Origin: Synergistaceae bacterium
GTDB lineage: Bacteria; Synergistota; Synergistia; Synergistales; Synergistaceae
NCBI GenBank assembly: GCA_012728505.1
Contig: JAAYEY010000109.1
Span: 1 to 14,107 of the forward strand
Reading direction: 5' to 3'
Length of the DNA: 14,107 nucleotides
Each line of letters begins with the position of its first letter. The first letter of the stretch is position 1. The notes beneath the pieces are model-generated. The model made no database searches. It was not told the origin of the DNA and saw only the letters and a list, made by a program, of their open reading frames with translations. Shown piece by piece: positions 6,913 through 14,030 of the stretch. The position numbers were made by a program, and so were the translations under genes.

Positions 6913-7968
6913 GTGTTTAAGTTCAGACCGAATTTTTTCAATTATGAAATAGGAATAGATATAGGCACAGTCAATACGGTCATATTTCTGAAATCCAAAG
7001 GTGTAGTAATTAACGAACCATCAGTTGTTGCAGTAAGAAATCTGGACAGGAAAGGCCAGAAAGAGATAATTGCCTTTGGCTCAGACGCAAAAAAAATGAT
7101 AGGACGCACCCCTATAGGCATAAAAACTATAAGGCCCCTTGCTAATGGAGTCATAGCTGACTTTGAGATGACAGAACACATGATCAGGCATTATATGAGG
7201 AATATTACAGGATCTGGAAAATTATTCTCATATCCCAAGGTAGCGGTATGTGTGCCGGCATGTGTCACAGAGGTGGAAAAGAGGGCAGTCGTTGAGGTTA
7301 CATTGGCTGCCGGAGCAAAGGAAGCGATAGTTGTTGAAGAGCCCTTAGCGGCCGCAGTAGGAATCGGCCTCGCAATAAATGAACCTCAGGGAAACGTTGT
7401 AGTCAACATGGGTGGGGGAACTTGTGAGGTGGCCGTCATATCCCTGGGTGGTATCGTTCTTAACCATTCAGTGAGGGTTGCCGGAAACTCACTTGATGAA
7501 GCGATAATATCCATGATGCGTCAGAATTATACGCTTGCCATCGGAGAGAGTACTGCCGAAGAAATCAAGATAGCTATAGGATCTGCTCTTCCTATGGAGC
7601 AAGAACTCACGATGAACGTTAAGGGAAGAGATCTGGTCGATGGACTCCCGAAGGTTATAAGCCTTGGCTCCATTGAGGTGCGTGAGGCACTTGAATCAGT
7701 TGTTGCACAAATAGAAGATACAATACGCTCAGCGGTAGAACAGACTCCTCCAGAGCTTGTGAGGGACATAGTTGACCAGGGAATAGTCTTGACGGGAGGA
7801 ACCGCCCTTTTAAGAGGGCTCAGTCTTCGCTTCTCTGATGCCCTCAATGTTCCTGTGCATGTGGCCGAACAGCCTCTGTTTTCTGTAGCTCTAGGACTTG
7901 GCAAGATTCTGGAAACTCCGAAGGAAAAGAGCAAGGTTTCAATAACGATCGATAGACAGGGCAATTGA
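6913..7968 (+). CDS. mreB: Rod-shape-determining actin-like protein MreB
   Basis: Forms membrane-bound filaments that position the cell-wall elongation complex. The 351-residue chain is of normal length. Actin-fold signatures are in order: phosphate-1 GIDIGTVNT (14-22), connecting EEPLAAAVGIG (142-152), phosphate-2 region VVNMGGGTCEVAVISLGG (163-180), and the adenosine motif VLTGGTALL (292-300). The phosphate-2 loop reads N-M-G-G-G-T, whereas almost all MreB and actin relatives have Asp at this position (here Asn165). That residue helps coordinate the Mg-nucleotide, so ATPase behaviour may be altered. The start is taken as GTG 6913, served by AGGTGG; TTG 6895 would add six residues. mreC follows after 49 nt, and mreD and mrdA are coupled to it. 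Confidence 0.95.
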   Translation: MFKFRPNFFNYEIGIDIGTVNTVIFLKSKGVVINEPSVVAVRNLDRKGQKEIIAFGSDAKKMIGRTPIGIKTIRPLANGVIADFEMTEHMIRHYMRNITGSGKLFSYPKVAVCVPACVTEVEKRAVVEVTLAAGAKEAIVVEEPLAAAVGIGLAINEPQGNVVVNMGGGTCEVAVISLGGIVLNHSVRVAGNSLDEAIISMMRQNYTLAIGESTAEEIKIAIGSALPMEQELTMNVKGRDLVDGLPKVISLGSIEVREALESVVAQIEDTIRSAVEQTPPELVRDIVDQGIVLTGGTALLRGLSLRFSDALNVPVHVAEQPLFSVALGLGKILETPKEKSKVSITIDRQGN

Positions 7969-7993
7969 CATATAGTGTTTTGTTTTTAATAGA
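7965..7993 (+). promoter_or_regulatory. Possible promoter between mreB and mreC
   Basis: A perfect TTGACA (7965-7970) overlaps the mreB stop. At 17 nt spacing the -10 position reads AATAGA (7988-7993), a poor match; a better TTTAAT (7985-7990) is only 14 nt away. The -35 is striking but the pair is incomplete, so this is a weak call. Confidence 0.25.
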
Positions 7994-8002
7994 AAGATTT
8001 TT

Positions 8003-8009
8003 GGAGGTG
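8003..8009 (+). promoter_or_regulatory. Ribosome binding site of mreC
   Basis: GGAGGTG stands 8 nt before ATG 8018. This is one of the strongest ribosome sites in the window and fixes the mreC start. Confidence 0.75.
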
Positions 8010-8017
8010 CTGTCGGA

Positions 8018-8803
8018 ATGAATATTCTTGACAGAGAAATGAAACCCTGGCTGCACGGCATAGTTGCTGTGCTGTTTGGTTTTTGTCTCCTATGGGCCAT
8101 GATAACCTTCCCAAAGATGCACAATACGTTAGTGGATTATGTCAATAAGATTCTCTATTACCCTGAGAAACCTGCGATAGAGCTTAGAAACATAATTAAG
8201 TACAGCAGTAACTGGGTGCTTGAAAGGTCTACCCTCCAGGATAGAGTTTCAAAACTTGAGCTGGCTAACAGATCAATGGCAGCACAGCTTTTAAACGCTT
8301 CAATAAAACCCATTAGCCCCGTAGAAGGGATGGTAACAGCAAAGATAACGCTGAGATATCCTGAAGACTGGTGGCAGGGTTTCAGAGTAGACAAAGGGAG
8401 CAAAGACGGAATAAAAGAGGGTGCTGCTGTCACCTCGGAGGGTTTTCTGATAGGCCGTGTTATGAGAGTTTATAGCAGCTATGCCTGGATCCAGATGATA
8501 ACATCCTCTTCGTTTCTTATCGCTGCAGCAGTAGATGAAACTCGTGACCTCGGAGTAATCAACGGCGATGATAAAGGCAATCTTACCCTTCTTTATGTGC
8601 CTGAAGAGAGGGGACTAAAAAAGGGGATGGGAGTCTCAACATCCCTTATGGGTAGACATGTGCCGCCCGGGATACCAATTGGACGAATAATAGAGTCGAA
8701 AGAGAGCAAGGACGGTTTTCTTCCTGTTAGGATTGAGGCTGGAGCTCACCTCACACAGCTTTATAGCGTTGAAGTATATACCGGTGGAGAGTACAAAGAA
8801 TGA
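8018..8803 (+). CDS. mreC: Rod-shape-determining protein MreC
   Basis: Bitopic inner-membrane protein that activates PBP2/RodA in the elongasome. 261 residues: a short cytoplasmic N-terminus, one membrane helix (about 12-30), a probable coiled coil (about 54-93), and the periplasmic MreC beta domain (about 104-256). Family features in the beta domain include YPEDWWQGFRVDKGSKDGI (114-132) and the GFLIGRV block (142-148). The length is typical. Its stop overlaps the mreD start by 4 nt (ATGA), so the two are translationally coupled. The strong ribosome site before it suggests a high synthesis rate. Confidence 0.93.
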   Translation: MNILDREMKPWLHGIVAVLFGFCLLWAMITFPKMHNTLVDYVNKILYYPEKPAIELRNIIKYSSNWVLERSTLQDRVSKLELANRSMAAQLLNASIKPISPVEGMVTAKITLRYPEDWWQGFRVDKGSKDGIKEGAAVTSEGFLIGRVMRVYSSYAWIQMITSSSFLIAAAVDETRDLGVINGDDKGNLTLLYVPEERGLKKGMGVSTSLMGRHVPPGIPIGRIIESKESKDGFLPVRIEAGAHLTQLYSVEVYTGGEYKE

Positions 8804-9267
8804 TTTCATTAACCGTGATTTGGTTTTTGCAAGATTTTATACAGGTATTTCTCATGGGCTTTTTTATAGTACCCGATATTTTTTTGATGTCGCTCCTGTT
8901 TGTTGCTCTTTTACCGGGAACCATAAAAGAGAAACAAGTATTGTTAATCTGGGTGGCTTTTGCGGGAGGCATTATATGGGATTTCAGATGGACTAACCTT
9001 CCGGGGCTTACTGCTGCTATAAATGCCGGACTTGTCTCTCTTTCATGTTACACGTGGCGCAAGCTGCCTGCTCAGGGCAGAACAGTAGTTTTATTTGCAT
9101 TCATACTCACCGCCTCAATTCTTTTTTCAGGACTTGCCCATTTTGTTTTATGGACAGTACCCAGCCAGGTTGCTTTTAGGCAAATTCTTGTCCAGCAGCT
9201 TTTGGGCGTTCCGCTTGTTGTAATATTCTCCCTGATTTACTGGAAGGCATCAGATAGGAATGTCTAG
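8800..9267 (+). CDS. mreD: Rod-shape-determining membrane protein MreD
   Basis: 155 residues, almost entirely hydrophobic, with about five membrane segments. It includes the FAGGIIWDFRW segment (about 54-64), resembling the G-x-x-x-D element seen in MreD proteins. MreD is a poorly conserved ECF-S-component-like elongasome subunit, so identification rests on topology, this element, length, and the position between mreC and mrdA. ATG 8800 overlaps the mreC stop; GGAGAG lies about 10 nt upstream. The 3' end overlaps mrdA by 8 nt. Confidence 0.88.
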   Translation: MISLTVIWFLQDFIQVFLMGFFIVPDIFLMSLLFVALLPGTIKEKQVLLIWVAFAGGIIWDFRWTNLPGLTAAINAGLVSLSCYTWRKLPAQGRTVVLFAFILTASILFSGLAHFVLWTVPSQVAFRQILVQQLLGVPLVVIFSLIYWKASDRNV

Positions 9268-11032
9268 CAGGCAAGTCAGGTTTGATATTGACAGAAGGAT
9301 AAGGTTTCTTCAGTTTGTTATATTACTTACAGTTGCGTTGTTGCTTATTGGCCTCTTTTTTTTCCAAATAATAAGGGCAAACGAATATGTAAAGCTTGCC
9401 TCGCAGAACAGGCTCAGAATTATTAGAATGTCGCCTCCCAGAGGAACAGTTACAGATTCAAAAGGAGCTCCTCTTGCTGTAAATGTCAGAACTTTCAGTG
9501 TAAATGGGTACCCGATAGACCTTCAACGAGAGGGTAACATCAAGCTTGTTTCATCGATTCTTATGAGAAACGGAATCCCTATAAACGAGGAAGAACTCAA
9601 GGGGCTTATAGAAAAGCAGTATTCCGCACCATACAGAGCTATAAAAGTCGCATCCAACCTTACATTCGCTCAGGCGGCTGAACTAATAACAGATAAGGAT
9701 TTTAGCGAAGCACTTTTTCTAACTCCCGTGTGGAAGAGGACATATCCCGCAGGTAATTTTACCGCTCACGTGGTTGGCTATGTTTCTGAGATTACCAAAG
9801 AAGAGTTGGAAGTAAGGAAGGATAGTTCGTACCGCGGAGGTGACATGATAGGCAAGAACGGCATAGAGGCCTGTTACGATGAGGAACTTCAAGGACTACC
9901 CGGTGAAGAGGTAGTAGAGGTAGATGCAAAGGGAAGAAAACTCAGGGATATCTCCTACAGCCCTCCGCAAAAAGGCAATGACGCAGTCTTGACTATTGAC
10001 CTCGGAGTACAACGTTACGCGGCAGAGCTTATAGGAAACTTTAGAGGTGCAGTCATAGCTATGGATGTCAACGACGGTTCAGTTAAGTGCCTTTATTCAT
10101 CTCCAAGCTACGACCCGAACCCATTCACATGGGGTATATCCAACAAAGAATGGGCAGCTCTGACAGACCATAAAGAAAGGCCGATGATGAATAGGGCGAT
10201 ATCCGGCGCGTATCCTCCCGCGTCAACATTTAAAATCGTCACTGCATCCTCTGTTCTTGAAAATAAAGTAGTTAATATAAACACTACTGTGAGATGTCCC
10301 GGGTATTTTGAGCTCGGAGACAGGCGTTTCAGATGCTGGCGCCGAGCCGGCCACGGCACAGAGAATGTAATTACGGCACTGAGAGATTCCTGCGACGTCT
10401 ATTTCTATCAGACTTCAACATGGCTTGGTATAGACAGGCTAATCAAAACTGGAGAGAAGTATGGTGTGGGAGAAAAAACTGGAATAGACCTTATAGGAGA
10501 AATTTCAGGTACCATCGCGGGACCTGCGTGGAAAAAAGAGAAGGTAAAAGAAAACTGGTACGGAGGGGATACTGTTAACTATTCGATTGGCCAGGGCTAT
10601 GTCCTCATGACGCCGATACAGCTTCTAAGAGCATATGTTGCTGTTGCAAACGGAGGTAAACTCTACAAGCCTAGGATAAATTCTAGCGCAAAACCGGAGT
10701 ACAGAAGGCTTGAAATTTCTCCTGCGACAATAAAGATAATGCAGGAAGGCCTGCGTGAAGTTGCAAGCAGTGGTACCGGCAGACGTGCGAGTTCGTTCGG
10801 AGTCCAAGTTGCGGGCAAAACTGGCACTGCTCAGAACGCTCACGGAGAAGACCATGCCTGGTTTGTAGGTTATGCCCCAGCAGATGTGCCGAGATATGCG
10901 GTAGTTGTGATTGCAGAAGCAGGGAAAGGCGGCGGAGCAGTCGCAGGACCGATAGTTGGAAAAATGCTCAACTTTATTATAAATGGGAACAAATATGCAG
11001 AGCCGATAACAGTCAAGCCTAAAACAGAATAG
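9260..11032 (+). CDS. mrdA: Penicillin-binding protein 2 (peptidoglycan DD-transpeptidase)
   Basis: Class B PBP that cross-links peptidoglycan during lateral growth as the partner of RodA. 590 residues: membrane anchor (about 17-38), PBP dimerisation/pedestal domain with RGTVTDSKGAPLAVN (61-75), and a transpeptidase domain from about 240. The catalytic motifs are all present: STFK with nucleophile S322 and K325, SCD at 377-379, and KTGT at 520-523. SCD rather than SxN is usual for PBP2 (MrdA) and separates it from the division protein PBP3. ATG 9260 overlaps the end of mreD by 8 nt, with only a short TAGG upstream, so coupling to mreD is likely. The position after mreBCD is the standard one. 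Confidence 0.95.
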   Translation: MSSRQVRFDIDRRIRFLQFVILLTVALLLIGLFFFQIIRANEYVKLASQNRLRIIRMSPPRGTVTDSKGAPLAVNVRTFSVNGYPIDLQREGNIKLVSSILMRNGIPINEEELKGLIEKQYSAPYRAIKVASNLTFAQAAELITDKDFSEALFLTPVWKRTYPAGNFTAHVVGYVSEITKEELEVRKDSSYRGGDMIGKNGIEACYDEELQGLPGEEVVEVDAKGRKLRDISYSPPQKGNDAVLTIDLGVQRYAAELIGNFRGAVIAMDVNDGSVKCLYSSPSYDPNPFTWGISNKEWAALTDHKERPMMNRAISGAYPPASTFKIVTASSVLENKVVNINTTVRCPGYFELGDRRFRCWRRAGHGTENVITALRDSCDVYFYQTSTWLGIDRLIKTGEKYGVGEKTGIDLIGEISGTIAGPAWKKEKVKENWYGGDTVNYSIGQGYVLMTPIQLLRAYVAVANGGKLYKPRINSSAKPEYRRLEISPATIKIMQEGLREVASSGTGRRASSFGVQVAGKTGTAQNAHGEDHAWFVGYAPADVPRYAVVVIAEAGKGGGAVAGPIVGKMLNFIINGNKYAEPITVKPKTE

Positions 11033-11046
11033 GGGTGTATTCTGAA

Positions 11047-11715
11047 ATGATGATTCAACTAAAGGGTATACAGGCAGGAATCTTACGGTGTGTAGTTCCT
11101 GAGGAAATGAGCGAAAAAAACATACTTGAAGAATTTGAAGAATTGACCGATAGTGCAAAGAATCTGCTCGATGGGGGCCGTGTTGTAATGGACCTTCAGG
11201 GCAGAAGCTTCGGTGCAGCACTTGTTGCTAAGATTTGGAAAAATTTCATCGAGCCGACGGGATGTTCTGTCATTAGTTGGGAAGTTACTGATCAGGAGAC
11301 ATTCGAAGCACTGTTTCAGTTAGGAATGAACGTAGGTAACACAAATAAAAAAACAAAACAGGGAAGACCCTCCAGCCATAGACAGTCCAAGACCCTTCTG
11401 TACACAGGAACGCTACGCGGCGGTCAGAAGATAATGCACGAGGGAGATGTTATAGTTACAGGTCATGTAAACGTTGGGTCAGAGATTTCCGCTGAAGGAC
11501 ACATAGTAATTTTAGGAAAACTTAAAGGCTTGGCACATGCGGGTTTCAAGGGTGACGAAACAACCTCAGTATCAGCCAGATCCTTTGAATCCGGGCAGGT
11601 AAGGATAGGCCGAAAGGTAGGGCTTATAGATAAGAGTTCTGATATATGGGGCAAAGCGGTTGTGGTAACAGTTAAACAGGATGAAGTGCTGCTCACAGAG
11701 TGGCCTGCACTGTAG
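11047..11715 (+). CDS. minC: Septum site-determining protein MinC
   Basis: Inhibitor of FtsZ assembly that is recruited by MinD to the poles. 222 residues: an N-terminal FtsZ-inhibiting domain (about 1-95), a polar linker (about 98-116) and the C-terminal beta-helix domain (about 118-215) with LRGGQ at 123-127, GDVIVTGHVNVGSE at 133-146 and LKGLAHAGFKGD at 159-170. The MinD-binding loop, RSGQ in well-studied MinC, reads RGGQ here. The start is set at ATG 11047 because AGGGGTG at 11031-11037 is 9 nt upstream; an in-frame GTG at 11035 lies inside that ribosome site and is unlikely. Its stop overlaps the minD ribosome site. Confidence 0.93.
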   Translation: MMIQLKGIQAGILRCVVPEEMSEKNILEEFEELTDSAKNLLDGGRVVMDLQGRSFGAALVAKIWKNFIEPTGCSVISWEVTDQETFEALFQLGMNVGNTNKKTKQGRPSSHRQSKTLLYTGTLRGGQKIMHEGDVIVTGHVNVGSEISAEGHIVILGKLKGLAHAGFKGDETTSVSARSFESGQVRIGRKVGLIDKSSDIWGKAVVVTVKQDEVLLTEWPAL

Positions 11716-11719
11716 GAGG
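11714..11719 (+). promoter_or_regulatory. Ribosome binding site of minD
   Basis: A perfect AGGAGG overlaps the minC stop (TAG 11713-11715) and lies 8 nt before ATG 11728. It fits the need for more MinD than MinC in the cell. Confidence 0.8.
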
Positions 11720-11727
11720 ATGAAAGT

Positions 11728-12525
11728 ATGGACTGTAGGATAATAGTCATCACGTCCGGTAAGGGCGGTGTCGGAAAAACAACAACTACTGCTAACCTCG
11801 CTGTTGCTTTGGCAAACGAGGGTCATAAAGTTGTGGCGATTGATGGTGACGTAGGGCTAAGAAACCTTGATGTAATAATGGGTTTGGAGAACAGGATAGT
11901 ATACACTCTAGTGGATGTTATTGAAGGAACATGTAGGCTTAATCAGGCCATGATAAGGGACAAGAGGGTAAGCAACCTCTACATGATCCCAACAGCTCAG
12001 TCAAGGACAAAAGATTCCGTAACATCAGAGCAGATGCTTGAGATATGCAATCAATTGAGAAACGATTTTGATTTTGTTCTTATAGACAGCCCGGCAGGGA
12101 TAGAAGCCGGTTTTAGAAATGCTGCGGCAGGTGCGGATGAAGCTCTAGTCGTTACGACTCCAGAGGTTTCGGCAGTGAGAGATGCGGATAGGATCATCGG
12201 CTTGTTAGAGTCAATGGAGAAAACCCCCATAAGTCTTATCGTTAACAGGATAAAGCCCGAAATGGTTAAGAGAGGCGAAATGCTTGCTGTCCAAGATGTC
12301 CTCGATATTCTTGCTGTCGATCTAATAGGAACTATACCAGACGACGAGAGTGTGGTTACCTCATCTAACAGAGGTGAACCTCTGACTTTTTCAAACGGCT
12401 CAGGAGCTTCTCAAGCATTTTTGGACATAGCAAAGAGGATTTGTGGAAATGAAGTTCCCTTTATGGATCTATCCGGAGATCAGAAGGGGTTTTTATCTTC
12501 CCTTCGTAGATTTTTTGGAAAGTAG
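11728..12525 (+). CDS. minD: Septum site-determining ATPase MinD
   Basis: Membrane-cycling ParA/MinD-type ATPase that carries MinC to the membrane and is released by MinE. 265 residues. The deviant Walker A motif SGKGGVGKTT (10-19) keeps the signature lysine K12. The switch regions IDGDVGLRNLD (38-48) and IDSPAGIEAGF (119-129) are standard, and VRDADRIIG (150-158) is conserved. The C-terminus GFLSSLRRFFGK (254-265) is an amphipathic membrane-targeting helix with basic and aromatic residues. ATG 11728 is well supported by AGGAGG. All expected functional elements are present, so an oscillating Min system is likely, given minE next door. Confidence 0.97.
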   Translation: MDCRIIVITSGKGGVGKTTTTANLAVALANEGHKVVAIDGDVGLRNLDVIMGLENRIVYTLVDVIEGTCRLNQAMIRDKRVSNLYMIPTAQSRTKDSVTSEQMLEICNQLRNDFDFVLIDSPAGIEAGFRNAAAGADEALVVTTPEVSAVRDADRIIGLLESMEKTPISLIVNRIKPEMVKRGEMLAVQDVLDILAVDLIGTIPDDESVVTSSNRGEPLTFSNGSGASQAFLDIAKRICGNEVPFMDLSGDQKGFLSSLRRFFGK

Positions 12526-12536
12526 GTGAGAATATC

Positions 12537-12818
12537 ATGTTCGAATTTCTGTCACGGCTTTTTTCGGGAGGAAAAAGTGGAAGGGTAGCAAAGGAAAGAC
12601 TCCAGTTGGTGCTCATCCACGACCGTAACGATATTCCTCCAGAAACTCTCGAAAAAATCAAAGTGGAAATGGTTCGTCTATTAAAAAAATATCTGGAGAT
12701 AGATGAAAAGGGTATAAATATGAACCTTGAGAGAAGAAACAGGTCCGTTGCGTTAGTTGCAGATATACCTCTCAAGAGTTCGCAAAGGCCTGTTAGGGGA
12801 AGGAAGAAGAATGGCTGA
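12537..12818 (+). CDS. minE: Cell division topological specificity factor MinE
   Basis: Stimulates MinD ATPase and drives pole-to-pole oscillation. 93 residues. The N-terminal MFEFLSRLF is an amphipathic membrane-binding segment, then comes the MinD-interacting stretch AKERLQLVLIHDRND (18-32), then the topological specificity domain with EMVRLLKKYLEID (44-56) and SVALVADIPL (69-78). A basic tail ending RPVRGRKKNG extends past the usual last strand. ATG 12537 has AGGTGAG 6 nt upstream. Its last 8 nt overlap rodA, and the purine-rich tail codons also serve as the rodA ribosome site. Confidence 0.96.
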   Translation: MFEFLSRLFSGGKSGRVAKERLQLVLIHDRNDIPPETLEKIKVEMVRLLKKYLEIDEKGINMNLERRNRSVALVADIPLKSSQRPVRGRKKNG

Positions 12819-13923
12819 AAAGAGCGGCAGCAGCTGGAAGGACATAAGGCCAAACATTGACCTGCTGATGCTGATCCCCACTGTAGCATTGTTTCTTCTC
12901 GGTATTGCCGCTATTTACAGTGCCAGTCCCAATAAAGCTCTAACGGTCTCCTCATATGCAGTACGCCAGCTTATGTGGGGCGGAATTAGCCTGTTTATAT
13001 ATATATTAGTATTAAGGATAGGGTATGAGAGGTTTCTTGACTTAGCAGGACCTCTCTTTGGAGCTATGATGCTGGTCCTGGTTATCCTTTTGTCAGTGGG
13101 GTATACTTCAAAGGGAGCTCAGAGCTGGTTCGATCTTGGCTTTATGCGTTTTCAACCATCAGAAATAGGCAAGGTCATCCTTGCTCTGGCTTTGGCACAG
13201 CTTTGTTCTAAATTGCCACCAACGGACATTAAAGGTATCAGCGCCGCCATAGCTCTGGCCGGACCAATGATATTGCTTATACTTCTTCAGCCGGACTTGG
13301 GCAGCTCTCTTGTCTATTCTGTGATGCTTTTTGCCGTGCTTGTAGCTGCAGGAGCGCCGATAAAATTTCTTTCCGGTATAGTGGTTTCCATTTTAGCGAT
13401 GCTTCCTGTTGCATGGATATTTCTTAAACCATACCAGAAAATGAGGCTTATGGTGTTTATTGACCCAACGGTCGATCCACAGGGAGCAGGTTATAATGTT
13501 ATACAGTCAAGGATAGCTGTAGGGTCTGGGGGACTCTTCGGAAAAGGATTTCTTCACGGTACCCAAGGCAAGCTCCATTTTTTGCCCGAACCACACACTG
13601 ACTTTATCTTCAGCGTATTTTCTGAAGAATTCGGCTTTATTGGATGTTCTATTGTAATGATACTTTTTACAGTACTACTTTTAAGGATGCTAAACGTTGC
13701 TTTTTACACTAGAGAGACTAGAGGAAAGTTGCTAGCGGTAGGGATAGTGGCTTGGATTTGGTTTCAGATTACAGAGAGCATCGGCATGAGCATGGGATTG
13801 CTGCCCATAACGGGCCTTCCTCTCCCACTTTTCAGCTATGGAGGAAGTTCGCTGCTCGCAGTAGCAATTGCGTTGGCACTTGTCCAGAGCGTAGTCATTG
13901 TGTCGAGAACAGAAAAGTTTTGA
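12811..13923 (+). CDS. rodA: Rod-shape peptidoglycan glycosyltransferase RodA (SEDS family)
   Basis: Polymerises lipid II into glycan strands in the inner membrane, with PBP2 as partner. 370 residues with about ten hydrophobic segments. SEDS motifs are clear: FQPSEIGK (114-121), QPDLGSS (160-166), PQGAGYNVIQSRIAVGSGGLFGKG split across 223-246, LPEPHTDFIFSVFSEE (258-273) with the probable catalytic D264, and LPITGLPLPLFSYGGSS (331-347). The short GKGF...HFLPE form and the mrdA neighbourhood mark RodA rather than FtsW. ATG 12811 overlaps minE by 8 nt, with AGGGGAAGGAAG upstream; a TTG at 12757 in the same frame is a less likely start. TGA ends it at 13923. Confidence 0.95.
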   Translation: MAEKSGSSWKDIRPNIDLLMLIPTVALFLLGIAAIYSASPNKALTVSSYAVRQLMWGGISLFIYILVLRIGYERFLDLAGPLFGAMMLVLVILLSVGYTSKGAQSWFDLGFMRFQPSEIGKVILALALAQLCSKLPPTDIKGISAAIALAGPMILLILLQPDLGSSLVYSVMLFAVLVAAGAPIKFLSGIVVSILAMLPVAWIFLKPYQKMRLMVFIDPTVDPQGAGYNVIQSRIAVGSGGLFGKGFLHGTQGKLHFLPEPHTDFIFSVFSEEFGFIGCSIVMILFTVLLLRMLNVAFYTRETRGKLLAVGIVAWIWFQITESIGMSMGLLPITGLPLPLFSYGGSSLLAVAIALALVQSVVIVSRTEKF

Positions 13924-14030
13924 TTTTGTAAATTACTCGGTCAGGAGAAATGATAATTCAGGGCCGGTAAAATTTAGATTGCGGGAAGATATTCTTTCAG
14001 AGCTTTTTCCGCACCAGGGAGATCATCAAA
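13924..14030 (+). other. 107-nt gap between rodA and the last gene
   Basis: The longest gap after the operon begins. It contains AGGAG (13943-13947) followed after only 2 nt by ATG 13950, which opens a six-codon frame (MIIQGR, stop at 13968). This is the same frame as the next gene but closed by TAA. An imperfect pairing of GCGGGAA (13981-13987) with TTCCGC (14007-14012) is possible, but no T run follows, so it is not an intrinsic terminator. I see no convincing promoter. Confidence 0.35.
14016..14023 (+). promoter_or_regulatory. Ribosome binding site of the last gene
   Basis: AGGGAGAT lies 7 nt before ATG 14031 and is the main support for that start. Confidence 0.55.

Noticed and set aside
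9353..9362. C-T8 run in mrdA as a possible slippage site
   Set aside because: The frame stays open and conserved on both sides; the run simply encodes Phe residues of the membrane anchor.
10625..11221. 198-codon open frame on the minus strand
   Set aside because: It lies opposite the mrdA end and minC, both of which have full family motifs; its translation is Cys/Ser/Arg/Phe-rich with no recognisable domain.
12461..12889. 142-codon minus-strand frame across minD-minE-rodA
   Set aside because: Overlaps three well-supported plus-strand genes and shows no domain.
12997..13008. Alternating AT tract in rodA as a possible regulatory element
   Set aside because: It encodes Ile/Tyr codons of a membrane helix and is inside a conserved gene.
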